DNA from: Scylla paramamosain
Taxonomy: Eukaryota; Arthropoda; Malacostraca; Decapoda; Portunidae
DNA length: 64,000 bases
Direction of reading: 5' to 3'
Assembly (NCBI RefSeq): GCF_035594125.1
Contig: NC_087151.1
Span: 23,295,079 to 23,359,078, forward strand
Below, piece after piece: positions 50,637 to 64,000 of the stretch (within the stretch, counting starts at the first letter, position 1; each line of letters begins with the position of its first letter). A program made the position numbers and the translations under genes. Under the pieces are notes generated by a model. The model was not told where the DNA came from and ran no database searches. It saw nothing but the letters and a program-made list of their open reading frames with translations.

Positions 50637-53600
50637 CTAAAAAAAAAAACAACACACACACAAAAAATGTTTTTGGTGGTATTCTTTTTCTCGATATAGA
50701 GAGCTATTCATGCGTTATAACTTTTTGGTACCTAAGAAGATAAAAAAAAAAAAACACTCGTTATACACGTTTCTCATAATGTCCCTTCATTTCCTTATAT
50801 AAGGTTGTTTGCGTGCATTTTGTCGTTTTAGTACCTAATGTGCTCAAACACACTCACAAGATAAGTTTTTGGTAACTTTGTTCATTTTATTCAAACCACA
50901 TTCTTTGTATGCATTTTCATGTGTTGGTACCGAACAATGTGAAAACACTTAAAACTCAAGTCTTTGGCAATGTTTTTCTCCATATGGAGTGGTTTACACG
51001 CATTTTATTGTTTTGATATGTATGTTTAAATATTAAGTTCAAAAACACCTATTATATGTGAGCGGTGTTTTACATGCTTTTTAGCATTTTGCTACGTAGG
51101 AAGTCCATAAGCACATAACACTCAAATTTTAATTTTCGTAATGTTCTTTTGCATTAGAATATATGGTGTTTTCTATGTATTTTCGCATTTTTATGGAATC
51201 TATATGTAGATTGCTCTTCATGCCTTTTAGAGTTTAGTTCCTTAAGGTCAATGACACTCATAATACACGCGTCTGGTAATTAAGTTCTTTTCACCATATA
51301 GGGTACTATGCATGCATTTTGTCGCTTCTGTACCTAATAAGCTCAAAAACACTAAAAATAAACATTTTTGGTAATGTTATTCAGTTTTTCCATAAAGTGT
51401 TTTTAACATGCATTATAGCATTTTGATATGTAAGAAGCTTCTCATCAATGAAAAGAAACTTTTTTGGAAATTTTGTTTTGTATTCCAATATAGGGTGCTT
51501 TCCATGGATTTTAGTGTTTGCTGCCTAACACGCTAAAAAAAAAAAAAAAAAAAAAAAACACTAAAAAAACATGTCTCTGGTAATGTCGTTTCGCTTCCCC
51601 GTATACAGTGCTGGATTTTGACGTTTTCATTCTTAACATTGTCAAAACAATAAACAAAAAAAAAAAAAACTCAAAATGCATGTTTTTGGTAAAGGTGTTC
51701 TGTTTCTCCATATATAATATTATACACGCGTTTTTTACTCTTGTTGCCTTAGAATCTCAAAAACATACATACACGTTTCTTATAATATCATTTATTTCAT
51801 CATATAGTGTAATATCCACGTATTTTGATGTTTCCTTACCTAATAAGCTCAAAAATACTGGAAACATGCATTTTTACTGATATTATTGTGTTTCCTCATA
51901 AAGGCTCTTTTGCATGTGTTTAGTGTTGCGATACGGAAGAAGCTAAAAAAAAAAAAAACTCAAAAAACACATTTTTGGTTATATTTTCAATTTTAATGCA
52001 GGATGCTTTACATATTTTTAGCATTTTCGTACCTAACACACACAAAGATACTCAAAAGACTCTTTTCTGGTAATGTCATTTCGTTTCCTCAATATAGTGT
52101 TTTGCATGGATTTTGGCGTTTTGGTATCTAACAATTTGAAAAAAAAAAAATGAAAATAAATGTTTTTGATAATGATGTGTTTCTCCATATAAAGTGCTAT
52201 TCACGCGTTTTATAGTTTTGGTACCTAAAAAGTCCAAAAGCACTCATAATACACGCTTCTCGTAATGTCTTTTCTTTCCGTTTATAGGGTACTTTGCATG
52301 CATTTGGTGTTTTGGTACCTGGTAATTTTGTTTTGTTTTAGCGTTTTTGGTACCAAAGAAGCTAAGAAACACTTATAATACACGTTTCTTATAATATCGG
52401 TTTATTGTATATATAGGGTTATTTGCATGCATATTGGCGTTTTTATACGTAACAAGTTCAAAAACACTGAAAAGACACGTTTTTTGGTAATGCCGCATTG
52501 TTTACCTGTATAGAATGCTTCGCATGCTTTTTAACGTCTTTGTACTTAACAATGAGAGAAAAAAAAAACACTCAAACTAACCTTTTTTGTAATTTTGCTC
52601 TGCTTTTATATATAGAGTAATATTCAAGCGTTTTTGTGTTTCGGTACCAAAGAAGCTCAGAAAAACTCATTATGCACGTCTCTTATAATGTCTTTTCGTT
52701 TTACCCATATAGAGTGGTTTGCATGCATTTTGACGTTTTAGCACCTAACGAGCTCAAACACACTTACAATACACGTTTTTGGAAACTTTTTTTTTTTTTG
52801 TGCTTCTTCAGATCGGTTGCTTTGTATGCATTTTGGCGTTTTGTTAATTAATAAAGTGAAAAACACCCAAAACGCACGATTTTGGTAATGTTCTGTATCT
52901 CCCTATTGTTTTTATATTTTTTTTTCTATGTAAGTAGTAAAAAAAAAAAACTCAATTCACGATTTCGGTAATGTTATTTCGTTTGACCATAAAGGGTGTT
53001 TTGCATGCGTTTGAGTATTTTGGTATGGAAGAAGCTTAAAAACATATAAGCTACGATTTTGTTATTCTTGATTTATATTCCCATATAGGGTGCTTTCCAT
53101 GCTTTATAACGTTTTCGTGCCTAATATTTTCAAAAACACTCAAAAGACACGTTTCTGGTTTTCATTACCTCATATAGAGAGCTTTTGATGCATTTTGGAG
53201 TTTTGATTATTGACAATGTGAAATAGTCTCAAAATACACGTTTTTCGTAATGTTCTGTTTCTCTATATCAAATGATATTCACGCATTTTAGCATTTTGTT
53301 ATCTAAGAATCTAAAAAGAAGTAGTCATAAAGCACGTTTCTGATAATATCGTTTTGTTTCATCATAGAGGTTATTTTTCATGCATTTGGACGTTTGTGTC
53401 CTAAGAAAATAAAAATACTCAAGGTATACATTTTTGGAAATGTTATTCTGTTTCTCCATTAGAATGTTTTGCATGCGTTTTAGTATTTTGGTACGTATGA
53501 AGGTCTAAACACTCCAAAGAAACGTTTTTGGTAATGTTTTGTTACCATATAGGGTGGTTTCCATGCTTTTTTAATGTTTTGGTGTCTATCACGCTCAAAA

Positions 53601-53775
53601 ACAATCAAATGACACATGTCATCTCGTTTCACCATATACAGCATGCATTTTGGCGTTTTATTACCTAACGTAGTAAAAAAGAGAAAAAAAATTCAAAATA
53701 AACGTTTTTTTTTACTAAAGTTGTATTTCTTCAGATGGTGTGTTATTCATGCGTTTTAGAGTTTTGGTACCTAAA

Positions 53776-54397
<622 letters not shown>

Positions 54398-54711
54398 CAT
54401 AATACACGTTTCTCGTAATATTTTTTATCGTTTCCCCCTATAAGGTGCTTTGTATATACTTTTGCGTTTTGGTATCTAGCAATGTAAAATGTGCTCAAAA
54501 CAAACGTTTTTGGTAATTTTCTGTTTCTCAATATAAATTGCTATTTACGCGTTTTAGCCTTTTGGTACATAAAAAGCTCAAGAACATTAATAATAAACAT
54601 TTCTTTTAATATCATTTAATTTCCGAAATAGATTATATTTCATGCAATTTAGCATTTTTGTATGTAACAAGCTAAGAACACTGAAAATATACGTTTTTTT
54701 GGAGCCACAAA

Positions 54712-57614
54712 TGTCCCCAGGGCGGACTGCTCTTCTGATAATTATCCTAAGTGTCTTGACAACCCCCTCAACTTTTTCTTCATTAACTTCTGCAACATTC
54801 GCGGTCTAAGATCTAATTTTCAATCAGTAGAACACCACCTCTCCTCTTCTAAACCTCATCTTTTCTTCACTAAAAATCAGGCATCTGAGGCAAGTGACAG
54901 TAGGCCCCTTTTCTGTCCCCTCCTACTTTCTCTATCCTCATTTTCAATTCAAAGCTGGATGTTGCGTTTGTGTGCAAAACGACATAACTTGCTCTCGTAC
55001 CCACGCTCTTGAATCTTCTGAGTTTTCCACCATCTGGCTACGACTTCAGAGTCACTTTTAAACTAAATTCAGCTGTGCTGTATAAATCTCACCTAACTCC
55101 TCTGACTACAACAAATTCTTTGAATACTTCCAAATAACTTCCAAAGTGAAGCATATTCTGACTCTCTTCCCTTTTGCAGAGATCTCCATTCTTGGAGACA
55201 TCAATGTTCACCACCAGCTTTAGCTTTCCTCTCCCTTCACTGACCATCCTGGTGAACTAGCCTTCAATTTGCTATCTTCCACGATCTAGAGCAATTGGTG
55301 CAACACCCTACTCGTATTCCTGACCGTTTTGGAGATACGCCTAACATTCTTGACCTTTTCCTCACCTCTAATTCTTCTCCATATGCTGTCACCCTCTCTA
55401 CTCCCGTTGGGTTCCTCCGATCACAATCTCATATCTGTATCTTGTCCTATCCCTCCAATCTCTCCTCAGGATCCCCCTAAGCGAAGGTGCCTCTGGCGTT
55501 TTGCCTCTGCTAGTTGGGGAACCTGAGGAGGTATTTTGCTGATTTTCCATGGAATGACTACTGCTTCCGTGTCAGAGGCCCATCTTTGTGTGCCAAGCGC
55601 ATAACATAGGTGATAGTGTCTGTCATGGAGGCATACTTTCCTCACTCTTTTGCTCGACCTAGACTTTCAAAACCTATACATGATAGATAGGTGGCCCAAA
55701 AAAGGTACTTAAGCCTTCCATCACCAGAATCTCATGCACTTTATATTTCTGCCCGGAACCATGCCAAGTCTGTTCTCCAACTACCCAAAAATACTCCTTC
55801 ATTAACAGAAAGTGTTAAAATCTTTCAGAATCTAACTCCCCTCGAGACTTCTACCATCTAGCCCAAAATATCTCCAATAACTTTGCTTCTTCTTCTTTCC
55901 CTTCTTTATTTCAACCGGATGGCAACACTGCTATCACATCTATCTCTAAAGCTGAACTCTTCGCTCAAACCTTTGCTAAAAACTATACCTTGGACGATTC
56001 ATGGCTAGTTCCTCCCTCTCCTCCATTCTCTGACTACTTCTTGCTTCACATTGAAATTCTTCGCAATGATGTTTTCCATGCTGGCCTAAACCCTTAGAAG
56101 GCCTATGGACCTGATGGGGTCCCTCCTATTGTTCTCCGAAACTGTGCCTCCGTGCTTGCACCTTGCCTAGTCAGACTCTATCAACTCTGTCTGTCAACAT
56201 CTACCTTTCCTTCTTGCTGGAAATTTGTCTACATTCAGCTTGTTCCTAAAAAGGGTGACCACTCTAATCCCTCAAACTGTCGTCCTATTGTTTTAATTCC
56301 CTGCCTATTTAAAGTTTTTGAACAGGAAGATTCTTAAACAACCTTCTATCTGATCGCCAGTATGGGTTCAGTTGTAGCGAAGGTGAAGTGCTACTTGGCC
56401 TCCCGGAAGTTGCTCAAGCGAGAAGTTTAGTCTCCCAACTATGACTCTTGGTCATAGCAGTGTTTAATCCTTGAAGGGTAACAATTTCCAATGTCATAGC
56501 AGTGTAACTCTGGCAAAGGAAACTTAGCCTGGGTATTCTCTATTTATTCAGCAAAAACATGTACAATATATACAAAAATTACTAAACATAATAAAAAATG
56601 ATGTACACAAAATTATGGAAAAAGAGAGTGTATGTGTGTGTGTAAGTCTGTGTGAAGAAAGGAGTAATATGATGTAATGAGAAGATGTGTAACACATGTG
56701 TCAAAGAGCGTGCGCAGAATGTGTAAGGTAAGAGATATGTATAAAGTGAGGAAGAAGAGATGAAAGACAAAAAGTCTGTGCAGAAGAGAGAGTGAAAACG
56801 GAAGGGTGATAATATAATAGAAAACGGAGTGCTAGGAGCGGTGACTTGTGTCCCGCTACACAGTCAAGGCCACTCTACTGGTGATCTGGCTTTCTTTACT
56901 GAGTCTTGGTCATCCTCTTTTAGAGATTTTGGTGAAACTCTTGCTGTTGCCTTGGATATATGAAAAGCTTTTGATAGAATTTGGCACAAAGCTTTTATTT
57001 CCAAACTATCCTTCTACAGCTTCTATCCTTCTCTCTGTAACTTCATCTCAAGTTTCCTTTCTGACCGTTCTATTGCTGCTGTGGTAGACGGTGACTGCTC
57101 TTCTCCTAAATCTATTAACAGTGGTGTTCCTCAGGGTTCTGTCCTATCACCCACTTTCTCCTTATTATTCATCAATGACCTTCTAAACCAAAATTCTTGT
57201 CCTATCCTCTCCTACGCTGATGATACCACCCTGCACTTTTCCACGTCTTTTCATAGACGTCCAACACTTCAGGACGTAAACGTTTCACGCAGGGAAGCCA
57301 CAGAACGCCTGGCTACTGATCTTTTTTTAAAATTTCTGATTCGGGCAGAACAAACTTGGTATTGTTCAATGCCTCAAAAACTAAATTCCTCCAATCAACT
57401 CGACACAACCTTTCAGACAACTATCCCCTCTTCTTCAGTGACACTTAACTGTCCCCCCTTCTACACTGAACATTCTCGGTCTGTCCTTTACTTATAATCT
57501 GAAGTGGAAACTTCACATCTCAGATCTAGCTAAAACAGCTTATATGAAGTTAGGTGTTCTGAGACGTCTCTGCCAGTTTTTTTTGTTTTTTTTTTCTTTC
57601 ACCCCAGCTGCTAG
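54712..57614 (+). mobile_element. Jockey-like LINE, second duplicated copy, pseudogene, split by a solo LTR
   Basis: Paralogue of 41,764-44,217 with the same endonuclease and RT segments and the same shared stops. It keeps features lost in copy 1: GVPQGSVLSPTFSLLFINDL and SYADDTTLHFSTSFHRRP are readable in one frame at 57,081-57,497. The RT is interrupted between GFSQ and the GRSTGD-equivalent by the solo LTR at 56,373-56,860. Its 3' end is truncated at the same GCTGCTAGGGTGC junction (about 57,614). Confidence 0.88.
56373..56860 (+). mobile_element. Solo LTR (488 bp) with 4-bp target-site duplication
   Basis: Begins TGTAGCGAAGGTGAAG and ends GTGTCCCGCTACA, giving TG...CA ends with a short terminal inverted repeat TGTAGCG/CGCTACA. 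It is flanked by CAGT at 56,369-56,372 and CAGT at 56,861-56,864. The paralogous LINE at about 43,470 has the empty site with a single CAGT. It contains A-rich sequence (TAAACATAATAAAAAATG) and TG-rich stretches but no coding. TG/CA ends and a 4-bp duplication suit a Gypsy-type LTR; a small DNA transposon with TGTAGCG ends is the alternative. Confidence 0.85.
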
Positions 57615-58733
57615 GGTGCTTTCTAAGCATTTTAGCGTTTTGTTGCCTAAAACACTAAAAAGACACTTTTCTGGTAACGTTTCCTTTTCCCATATAAAGT
57701 TAAATCACTTTATATGGGGTATATAGGTATTTTGGCGTTTTTGTACCTAACATTGTAAAAAATACCTAAATACACGCTTTTGGTAATGTTGATCAGTTTC
57801 TACATATGGATTGTTATTTTACGCATTTTTGGATATTAGTACCTGAGAAAGTCAAAAACAATAATACACGTTTCAGGTAATGTCGTTTTGTTTCACCATA
57901 TAAACACACATTTTTGGTAATGGTATTCTGTTTCTCCACAATGGATGTTTAGTATGCATTTTAGCGATCTGATACATAAGAAACTCAAAACCACTCAAAA
58001 GGCACACTTTTCGTAATGTGCTTTTGTATTCCAATATAGAGTGTTTTCCATGCATTTTAGCATTTTGATGCCTAATGAGCTCATAAACACTCTTAAGAAA
58101 TGTTTCTTGTAATGTCATTTCATTTCCCCATACAGAGTGCTTTAAATGCATTTTGTCCCTTTGGTACCTAACAATGTGAAAAGAGAATCATTCAAAATAA
58201 GCGTTTTTGATAATGTAGTTTTGTTTCACCATATAGGGTACTATTAACACATTTTAGAGTTTTGGTAGTTAAATAGCTCAAAAACACACGTTTCTCGTAA
58301 TGCCCTTTTGTTTTTCCATAAGGAGTGTTTTGCATCCAGTTTGTCGTTTTGATACAAAACAACGTAAATAATAAATAAATAAATAAATAAATATATTTGT
58401 AGATGCTGTTCTTTTCTAGTAAATAGAAAGTGCTATTCACGCGTTTTACCGTTTTGGTACCTAAGAAATTCAGAAACACTTGTAATACATGTTTCTTGTA
58501 ATATCGTATCGTTTCCCATACAGTGTATTTTTCATGCATTTTGCCGTTTTTGTTGTAGGTAAGAATCTCAAAAAGACGTTTTTGGTAATGTTAATGTGTT
58601 TCGCAATATTTTTATTTTTTTTTTGGCATTCGATTTAGCGTTTCAGTACGCAAAAAGCACACAAACATTGAAAAGACACGTTTTTGGCAGTATTGTTTTG
58701 CATTCCAATATAAAATAGATTCCATGCTTTTTA
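57615..58733 (-). repeat. Satellite, minus orientation, end of duplication copy 2
   Basis: Duplicate of 44,218-45,302 with an (AAAT)n run at 58,372-58,394. About 80 bp at 58,610-58,690 (TTTTTTTTTGGCATTCGATTTAGCG) are present here but deleted or rearranged in copy 1 near 45,210. No gene is supported. Confidence 0.85.
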
Positions 58734-58738
58734 ATAAC

Positions 58739-58799
<61 letters not shown>

Positions 58800-58836
58800 G
58801 TATTAATAACAACAACAATAATAATAATAATAAAAC

Positions 58837-58909
<73 letters not shown>

Positions 58910-59020
58910 GTAATAATAATAGGAAGAAGAAGAAGAAGAAGAAGAAGAAGAAGAAGAAGAAGAAGATGAAGAAGAAGAAGAAGAAGAAGAAGAAGAAAAA
59001 GAAGAAAAAAAGAAAAGAAG
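58734..59020. repeat. (AAT)n followed by (AAG)n compound microsatellite
   Basis: AAT units at 58,734-58,918 with AAC interruptions, then GAA/AAG units at 58,921-59,020. Marks the right end of the segmental duplication. Confidence 0.95.
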
Positions 59021-59343
59021 AAAAAACTATATTACCAATCATAATCATTATAAGATATGGATGAAGAATAATAATAATAATAATAGCCATGTTCTCTCTT
59101 TTTCACTGGAAGGAATTCAAAATACCTGAATTTCCATTTACTGTTAACGGAATAACATAATTACAATTACTATGTATGTATTTTCCTTACACAAGTCATC
59201 TCTACTTGCTGGAAACGTGTAAGACGATAAGTTGTGCCAATGCGAAGCTAACTTACAAAAATAATAAATAATAAATAAATAAATAAAGTAAATAAATAAA
59301 GCTCTAGTAAGTAAGTCAAATGCGGAAAACACTTTCATGCCTA
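59021..59343. other. Unassigned AT-rich unique sequence
   Basis: Nothing recognisable apart from short (ATAA)n runs at 59,258-59,300. No coding or repeat family is supported. Confidence 0.5.
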
Positions 59344-59346
59344 CCT

Positions 59347-59349
<3 letters not shown>

Positions 59350-59433
<84 letters not shown>
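59350..59433. repeat. (CT)n microsatellite, about 84 bp
   Basis: A pure CT dinucleotide run directly downstream, in minus-strand terms, of the candidate cysteine-rich exon. Confidence 0.97.
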
Positions 59434-59437
<4 letters not shown>

Positions 59438-59451
59438 AAACTCACCCTCAT

Positions 59452-59609
59452 TACTGATTATGGGACCTCGAGACACACAGAGTACCGCACACTTCGGGAA
59501 AGCACTGCTCGCCACGGGGGCAGGAAGAAGAGTCATTCAAGCCACATTCTATGAAATAACGGGCGCAATACATGTCACGATTCAGTGCGGAACAGTTCCT
59601 CCTGCAACC
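59452..59609 (-). CDS. Candidate exon encoding a cysteine-rich peptide domain (hypothetical)
   Basis: On the minus strand a frame encodes about fifty residues after a splice-acceptor-like TTTCTTATAACTGGTTGCAG ending at about 59,610. Cysteines follow the pattern C-x8-C-x6-C-x7-C-x5-C-x4-C-x3-C, in segments such as CSALNRDMYC, CPRGEQC and PEVCGTLC; the frame ends TAATGA. A donor-like GAGGGTGAGT lies immediately after (about 59,447). Even cysteine spacing with Pro, Gly and Asn suggests a secreted, disulphide-bonded domain. No known family is recognised, and WAP or crustin patterns do not fit because no adjacent cysteine pair is present. It is flanked by microsatellites on both sides; it could be a genuine exon of a gene outside the repeats or a chance frame. 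Confidence 0.4.
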
Positions 59610-59669
59610 AGTTATAAGAAATAGTCGTTTGTCGTTATAATTAATTGTCATGTTCTTGCATGCTTGTTA

Positions 59670-59671
<2 letters not shown>

Positions 59672-59736
<65 letters not shown>

Positions 59737-59788
59737 GTTATTATTATTATTATTAGTAGTAGTAGTAGTATTGTTGTTGTTGTTCCTC

Positions 59789-59833
<45 letters not shown>
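59672..59833. repeat. (ATT)n microsatellite with AGT/GTT interruptions
   Basis: ATT units interrupted by TAGTAG and TTGTTG blocks in the middle. The Leu- and Ile-rich open frames over it are artefacts. Confidence 0.95.
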
Positions 59834-59835
<2 letters not shown>

Positions 59836-59920
59836 GTTGTAATAACGATACTAATAATTCTAAATTACAATTTTAGTATAGTACCTTATCGGCATTATTA
59901 TTGTCATTATCATTATTAAT

Positions 59921-59924
59921 GTGA

Positions 59925-59968
<44 letters not shown>
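59921..59968. repeat. (GT)n microsatellite
   Basis: About 48 bp of GT with one TTT interruption. Confidence 0.95.
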
Positions 59969-60160
59969 TATTTGGTACGGAAGATTTAATAATCGTTTCA
60001 TTGCAAGAACTGTGTTGTGTTTGCAGTTTGTTTTCTTTTTACTCATGTTGTTATTGTCATTTTAAGTTTGTTGTTGTTTTCTTCGTTAACTATGTTTTAT
60101 CATTGATGATGACAATGTACGAGTAGTTGTTAATGATGACGTTCTTTGTTGATACTATTA

Positions 60161-60310
60161 TTGTTGTTGTTGTTGTTGTTGTTGTTGTCATTGTTGTTGT
60201 TGTTGTTGTTGTTGTTATTGTTGTTGTTGTTGTTGTCGTCGTCGTTGTTGCTGTTTTTGTTGTTGATGTTGTCGTTGATGTTGTTTTTTTCTTCTTTTTT
60301 TTTCTTTTTT
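60161..60310. repeat. (TTG)n microsatellite grading into T-rich sequence
   Basis: TTG units with CAT, ATT and GTC variants to about 60,283, then TTTTTTCTTC-type runs that join the tail of the adjacent LINE. In minus-strand terms this CAA/A-rich sequence extends from the LINE 3' end. Confidence 0.92.
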
Positions 60311-60317
60311 TTTTAAG

Positions 60318-60785
60318 TAAGAGTGACACTGGTCAAGGGCAATCAAAAGTTCGAAAAAGGCCCACTTGAGTGCCAGTTCCCAAACCGAGGTAAAAAAGAA
60401 TCATACAAAATTGGAGGATAGTGTCTTAAAGCCTACTTTGAAAGAGTTCAAGTCATAGGAGGAAGGAAATACATAAGTAGGCAGAGAGTTTCAGTGATGA
60501 ATGACTGAGAATACTGGTAATCTTGCATTAGAAAGATGGACAGAATAGGGGTGAGAGAAAGTATAAAGTATTGTACAGCAAGGCCGCGGGAGGAGAGGAG
60601 GCATGCAGTCAGTAAGATCTTAATAGCAGTTAGCGTGAAAATAGCATTAGAAGATATCAAGAGATGCAACATTGCAGCGATGAGAGAAGGGCTGAAGACA
60701 ATCACTTAGAAAAATTGATAGGACGAAAAACTTTTTATTTCACCCTGTCTAAAAGAGCGGTATGAGTGGAACCTACACATGGTTG
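60318..60785 (-). mobile_element. LINE 3' fragment (RT C-terminus and 3' UTR), decayed
   Basis: Minus strand. The 3' UTR word TTGCCCTTGACCAGTGTCAC at about 60,325-60,345 matches the TTGCCCTTGGCCAGTGTCC tail of the copy at 1,000 bp. Upstream the C-terminal coding segment is readable only in pieces (for example YSQSFI and GGLAVQ-like remnants in three frames). More diverged than the copies at 253 and 13,372. Upstream continuity is broken by an insertion at about 60,786-61,420. Confidence 0.8.
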
Positions 60786-60848
60786 GAACTTCTTACATGG
60801 ATTGATAATGGCCCTGAATATGTACATGGTCAGTAGCTTATGATAGTG

Positions 60849-61420
<572 letters not shown>

Positions 61421-62290
61421 AAAAACAAGTTCTGGTGGGGGGTGAAAAAATTGGCGGGGACGACTCTGAATGCCTAACTTCATATAAGCTGTTTTAGCTA
61501 GAGATGAGATGTGAAGTTTCCAGCTTAGATTATTAATGAAAGACAGACAGAGGAAGTTCAATGTAGCAGCAGGGGACAGCTGAGTGTCAATAAAAAAGAG
61601 GGGATAGTTATCTGGAACGCTCTGTTAAGTTGATATATGAAGGAATTGAGTTTATGAGGCATTACTCTACCCCAAACAAAAATTTTAAAGAAATTAGAAG
61701 TCTGGCGTAGTGTGGCTTCCCGACGTGAGCTCTTTAGTTTCTAAAGGGTTGGACGTCTACGAAAAGACGTAGGAAAGTCCATAGTGGTATCAGCGTAGAA
61801 GTGGATAGGAGAAGAATTTTGTCTTAGATCATTAATGAATAATAGGAACACCACTGTTAATACGTAGACTTAGGAGAAGAATAGTCTCCGCCTACAACAG
61901 CAACATTAAAACGGACAGAAAGGACATTTGAGGTGAAATTACAGAGAAAAGGATAGAAGATAAGTAGGTAGGCAGGTAGTTTGGAAATTAAAGATCGTGC
62001 CATATTCTGTCAAAACCTTTTTGATATTTCTTAGGCAACAGTGAAAGTTTCACAAAATCCTTAAAAGAAGTTGACCAAGACTCAGTAAGGATGGCTAGTA
62101 GAGCGGCCATGACTGAACCCATACTGGCGATCACATGTATGGTCGTGAAATGATAGATGTTTAAGAATCTTCCTATTCAGGATATATTCAAAACTTCAGA
62201 GGGGCAGGAAATTAAAGCAATAGTGCAGTAGTTTAAGAGGTTAGAGCAGACACCTTTTAACACTCTATTCTCGAAAGTTAAAGACAACAG
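61421..62290 (-). mobile_element. LINE RT fragment, heavily decayed
   Basis: Minus strand. A readable segment is [20 protein letters not shown] at about 61,530-61,470. Upstream, nucleotide matches to the RT motif A-C region of the 13.4-14.7 kb copy persist (for example GAAAGTTTCAC and ACTCAGTAAGG) but frames are destroyed. It extends further 5' than that copy, to about 62,290, where plus-orientation satellite begins. Stops and shifts are numerous. Confidence 0.8.
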
Positions 62291-64000
62291 CCTCGCATGC
62301 AAAACACCGCTTAATAGAAAAAAAAAAAAACAGAACAACATCCAAAATGTGTATTTTGAGTGTTTTTGAGCGTGTTAGATACCAAAACATCAAAATGCAT
62401 TCTTAGCACCCTATATTGGGTAATGAAACAACATACCAGAAACGTGTCATTTGCGTGTTATTGAGCATATTACGCACAAAACTATAAAAATAAATATATA
62501 AATAAATAAACATGGGAAATAAAATACTATTTAAAAAAGTTAAACAATATTACAAAAATCGTGTCACTTTAATGTTTCTCAGCTTCTAACAAACCAAATC
62601 TCCAAAATGCATATGAAACAACTTTTATGAAGCAACAGATCAACAATACCAAAAACGTGTGTTTTGATCATTTTGCAGTTTATTAGGTAATAAAACAAAG
62701 TGGTCATTATTTGGAAATTAAATGATATTATGACAAACGTGTCTTATGAGTGTTTTTAGATTCTTAAGTGCTTAACGTTAAAACAAATTAATATAACTTT
62801 ATATTGAAAAACAGAACATCATTAACAAAAACGTGTATTTTGAGTCTTATTGGAAAAATAAACAAATAAAACAACATTACCAAAAACGGAGCTTTTGACT
62901 GTTTTCAATTTACGAATTAAAACACTAAAACGCATGCAAATCACCTTTCATGTAGAAACATAAATTATTTGAAAATAGTGTCTTTTGAGTATTTTTTTAG
63001 CTTTTTAGATTCCAAAATGTCAAAATGCATACAAAGCACCTTATATGGGACAATGCTATAACATTATCAGAAATGTGTCATTTGGGCGTTTTTTAGTATA
63101 TTAGGAACCAAAACGTTGGAAAGCATGGAAAAAAATCCTATAAAGGAAAAAAAAAGTGGTATTACCAAAATTATGTCTTATTAGTGTTTTTCAGCTTCTA
63201 ATCTACCCAAACTCTAAAAAGTATACAAAACACCTTTTCTGGAGCAAGAGAACAACATTACCAAAAAGTGTGTTTTGAGCACTTTTTTTTTCTTTAGTTT
63301 ATTAGGTACCAAAACTCTAAAACACATCAAAAGTAGCCAATAGAGGGAAAATAAAATATATCAGCACAAACATGCCTTATGAGTGTTTAAAGATCCTGAG
63401 GGGCTGAAGCGACAAAACATATTGATGTTATTCATTTTAATTAATATAAATTATTAGTAATGTTGAGAAAAGAACATCATCACCAAAAACGTGTATTATA
63501 AGTGTGATTCACCATATAAGGTACCAAAATATCAAAATACATACAAAGAACCCTATCTAAAGAAACAGAAAAACTTCAAAAACATTTTTTTTTTTTTTTG
63601 CAGTATGCTAGGTACCAAAATGCCAAAACACATGGAAATTAGCCAATATAAGAAAACGAAACGATAAAAATTACAAACATGTATTATGAGAGTTTTAGAT
63701 GTTCTTAGGTATCAGATTGCTAAAACACGTGAATAGTACTCTATATTCAGAAACAACAATATTACAGAAAAAAAAAAAAAATGTGTATTGTGAGTCTTTC
63801 TCACCCCGTTAGACATCAAAACGCCAAAATCCATAAAAAAAAATAAAAAAAAAACTTATTTGGAAAAAAGATAACTCTATTACCAAAATCCTGTTTTTAA
63901 ACTTGTTAGGAACCAAAACGTCAAAGTGCATGCAAAGCACACTATATATGGAAAAAAAAAAAATGTTTCCAAAAAAGCGGCTTTTGAGTGCTTTTACGTA
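62290..64000 (+). repeat. Divergent satellite subfamily, plus orientation
   Basis: Monomers resemble those at 36,924-38,245 (GTGTCATTTGCGTGTTATTGAGC, a TTAATATAACTTTAT-type segment, TTTTGAGTCTTATT). The array runs to the window edge. No gene is supported. Confidence 0.82.

Overview
The window looks like a repeat-dominated stretch of an arthropod nuclear genome, most likely a crustacean. Supporting signs are a degenerate interstitial TTAGG (arthropod telomere) tract, several very long (TA)n and (AAT)n microsatellites, jockey-like non-LTR retrotransposon remnants, a solo LTR, and a decayed Maverick/Polinton provirus. I see no intact host gene. The crustacean assignment is inference; arthropod is better supported.

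Most of the window (roughly 45 kb) is one AT-rich satellite with a monomer of about 96 bp. In clean stretches five distinguishable monomer types follow in fixed order, giving a higher-order unit of about 475 bp. The array changes orientation at discrete points: near 7,741 and 15,263, at a perfect 24-bp palindrome at 38,234-38,257, and within 60-62 kb. A giant inverted repeat (arms about 253-6,666 and 7,753-14,165) and a smaller one (14,664-15,263 and 15,485-16,084) lie at the first two switches. The block between those switches is flanked by two identical 166-bp direct copies (7,576-7,741 and 15,262-15,427). A 7-kb segment (38,240-45,302) is duplicated in the same orientation at 50,978-58,737. 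The copies differ by (TA)n length and by a 488-bp solo LTR with a 4-bp target duplication.

The only gene-dense part is a higher-GC island at about 27.47-36.92 kb. All its recognisable genes lie on the minus strand, in the order DNA polymerase B C-terminus, FtsK/HerA-type packaging ATPase, DDE integrase, a 260-aa protein of unknown function, a macro-domain protein, a single-jelly-roll minor capsid (penton-like) protein, a small pVI-like protein and the double-jelly-roll major capsid protein. This is a Maverick/Polinton (adintovirus-like) gene set: replication, integration, genome packaging and virion shell. Nearly every gene carries frameshifts or stops, and polB is cut off at its 5' end where satellite resumes, so this is a dead, truncated copy. 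The macro-domain gene inside the capsid/integrase block is the least expected component.

LINE remnants of one family occur at 253-1,050, 13,372-14,688, 41,764-44,217, 45,523-46,275, 54,712-57,614 and 60,318-62,290. The right end (58.7-61.1 kb) holds a dense microsatellite cluster around one possible cysteine-rich exon. The 100-N gap at the outer edge of the giant inverted repeat means a misassembly must be excluded before any biological reading of that structure.
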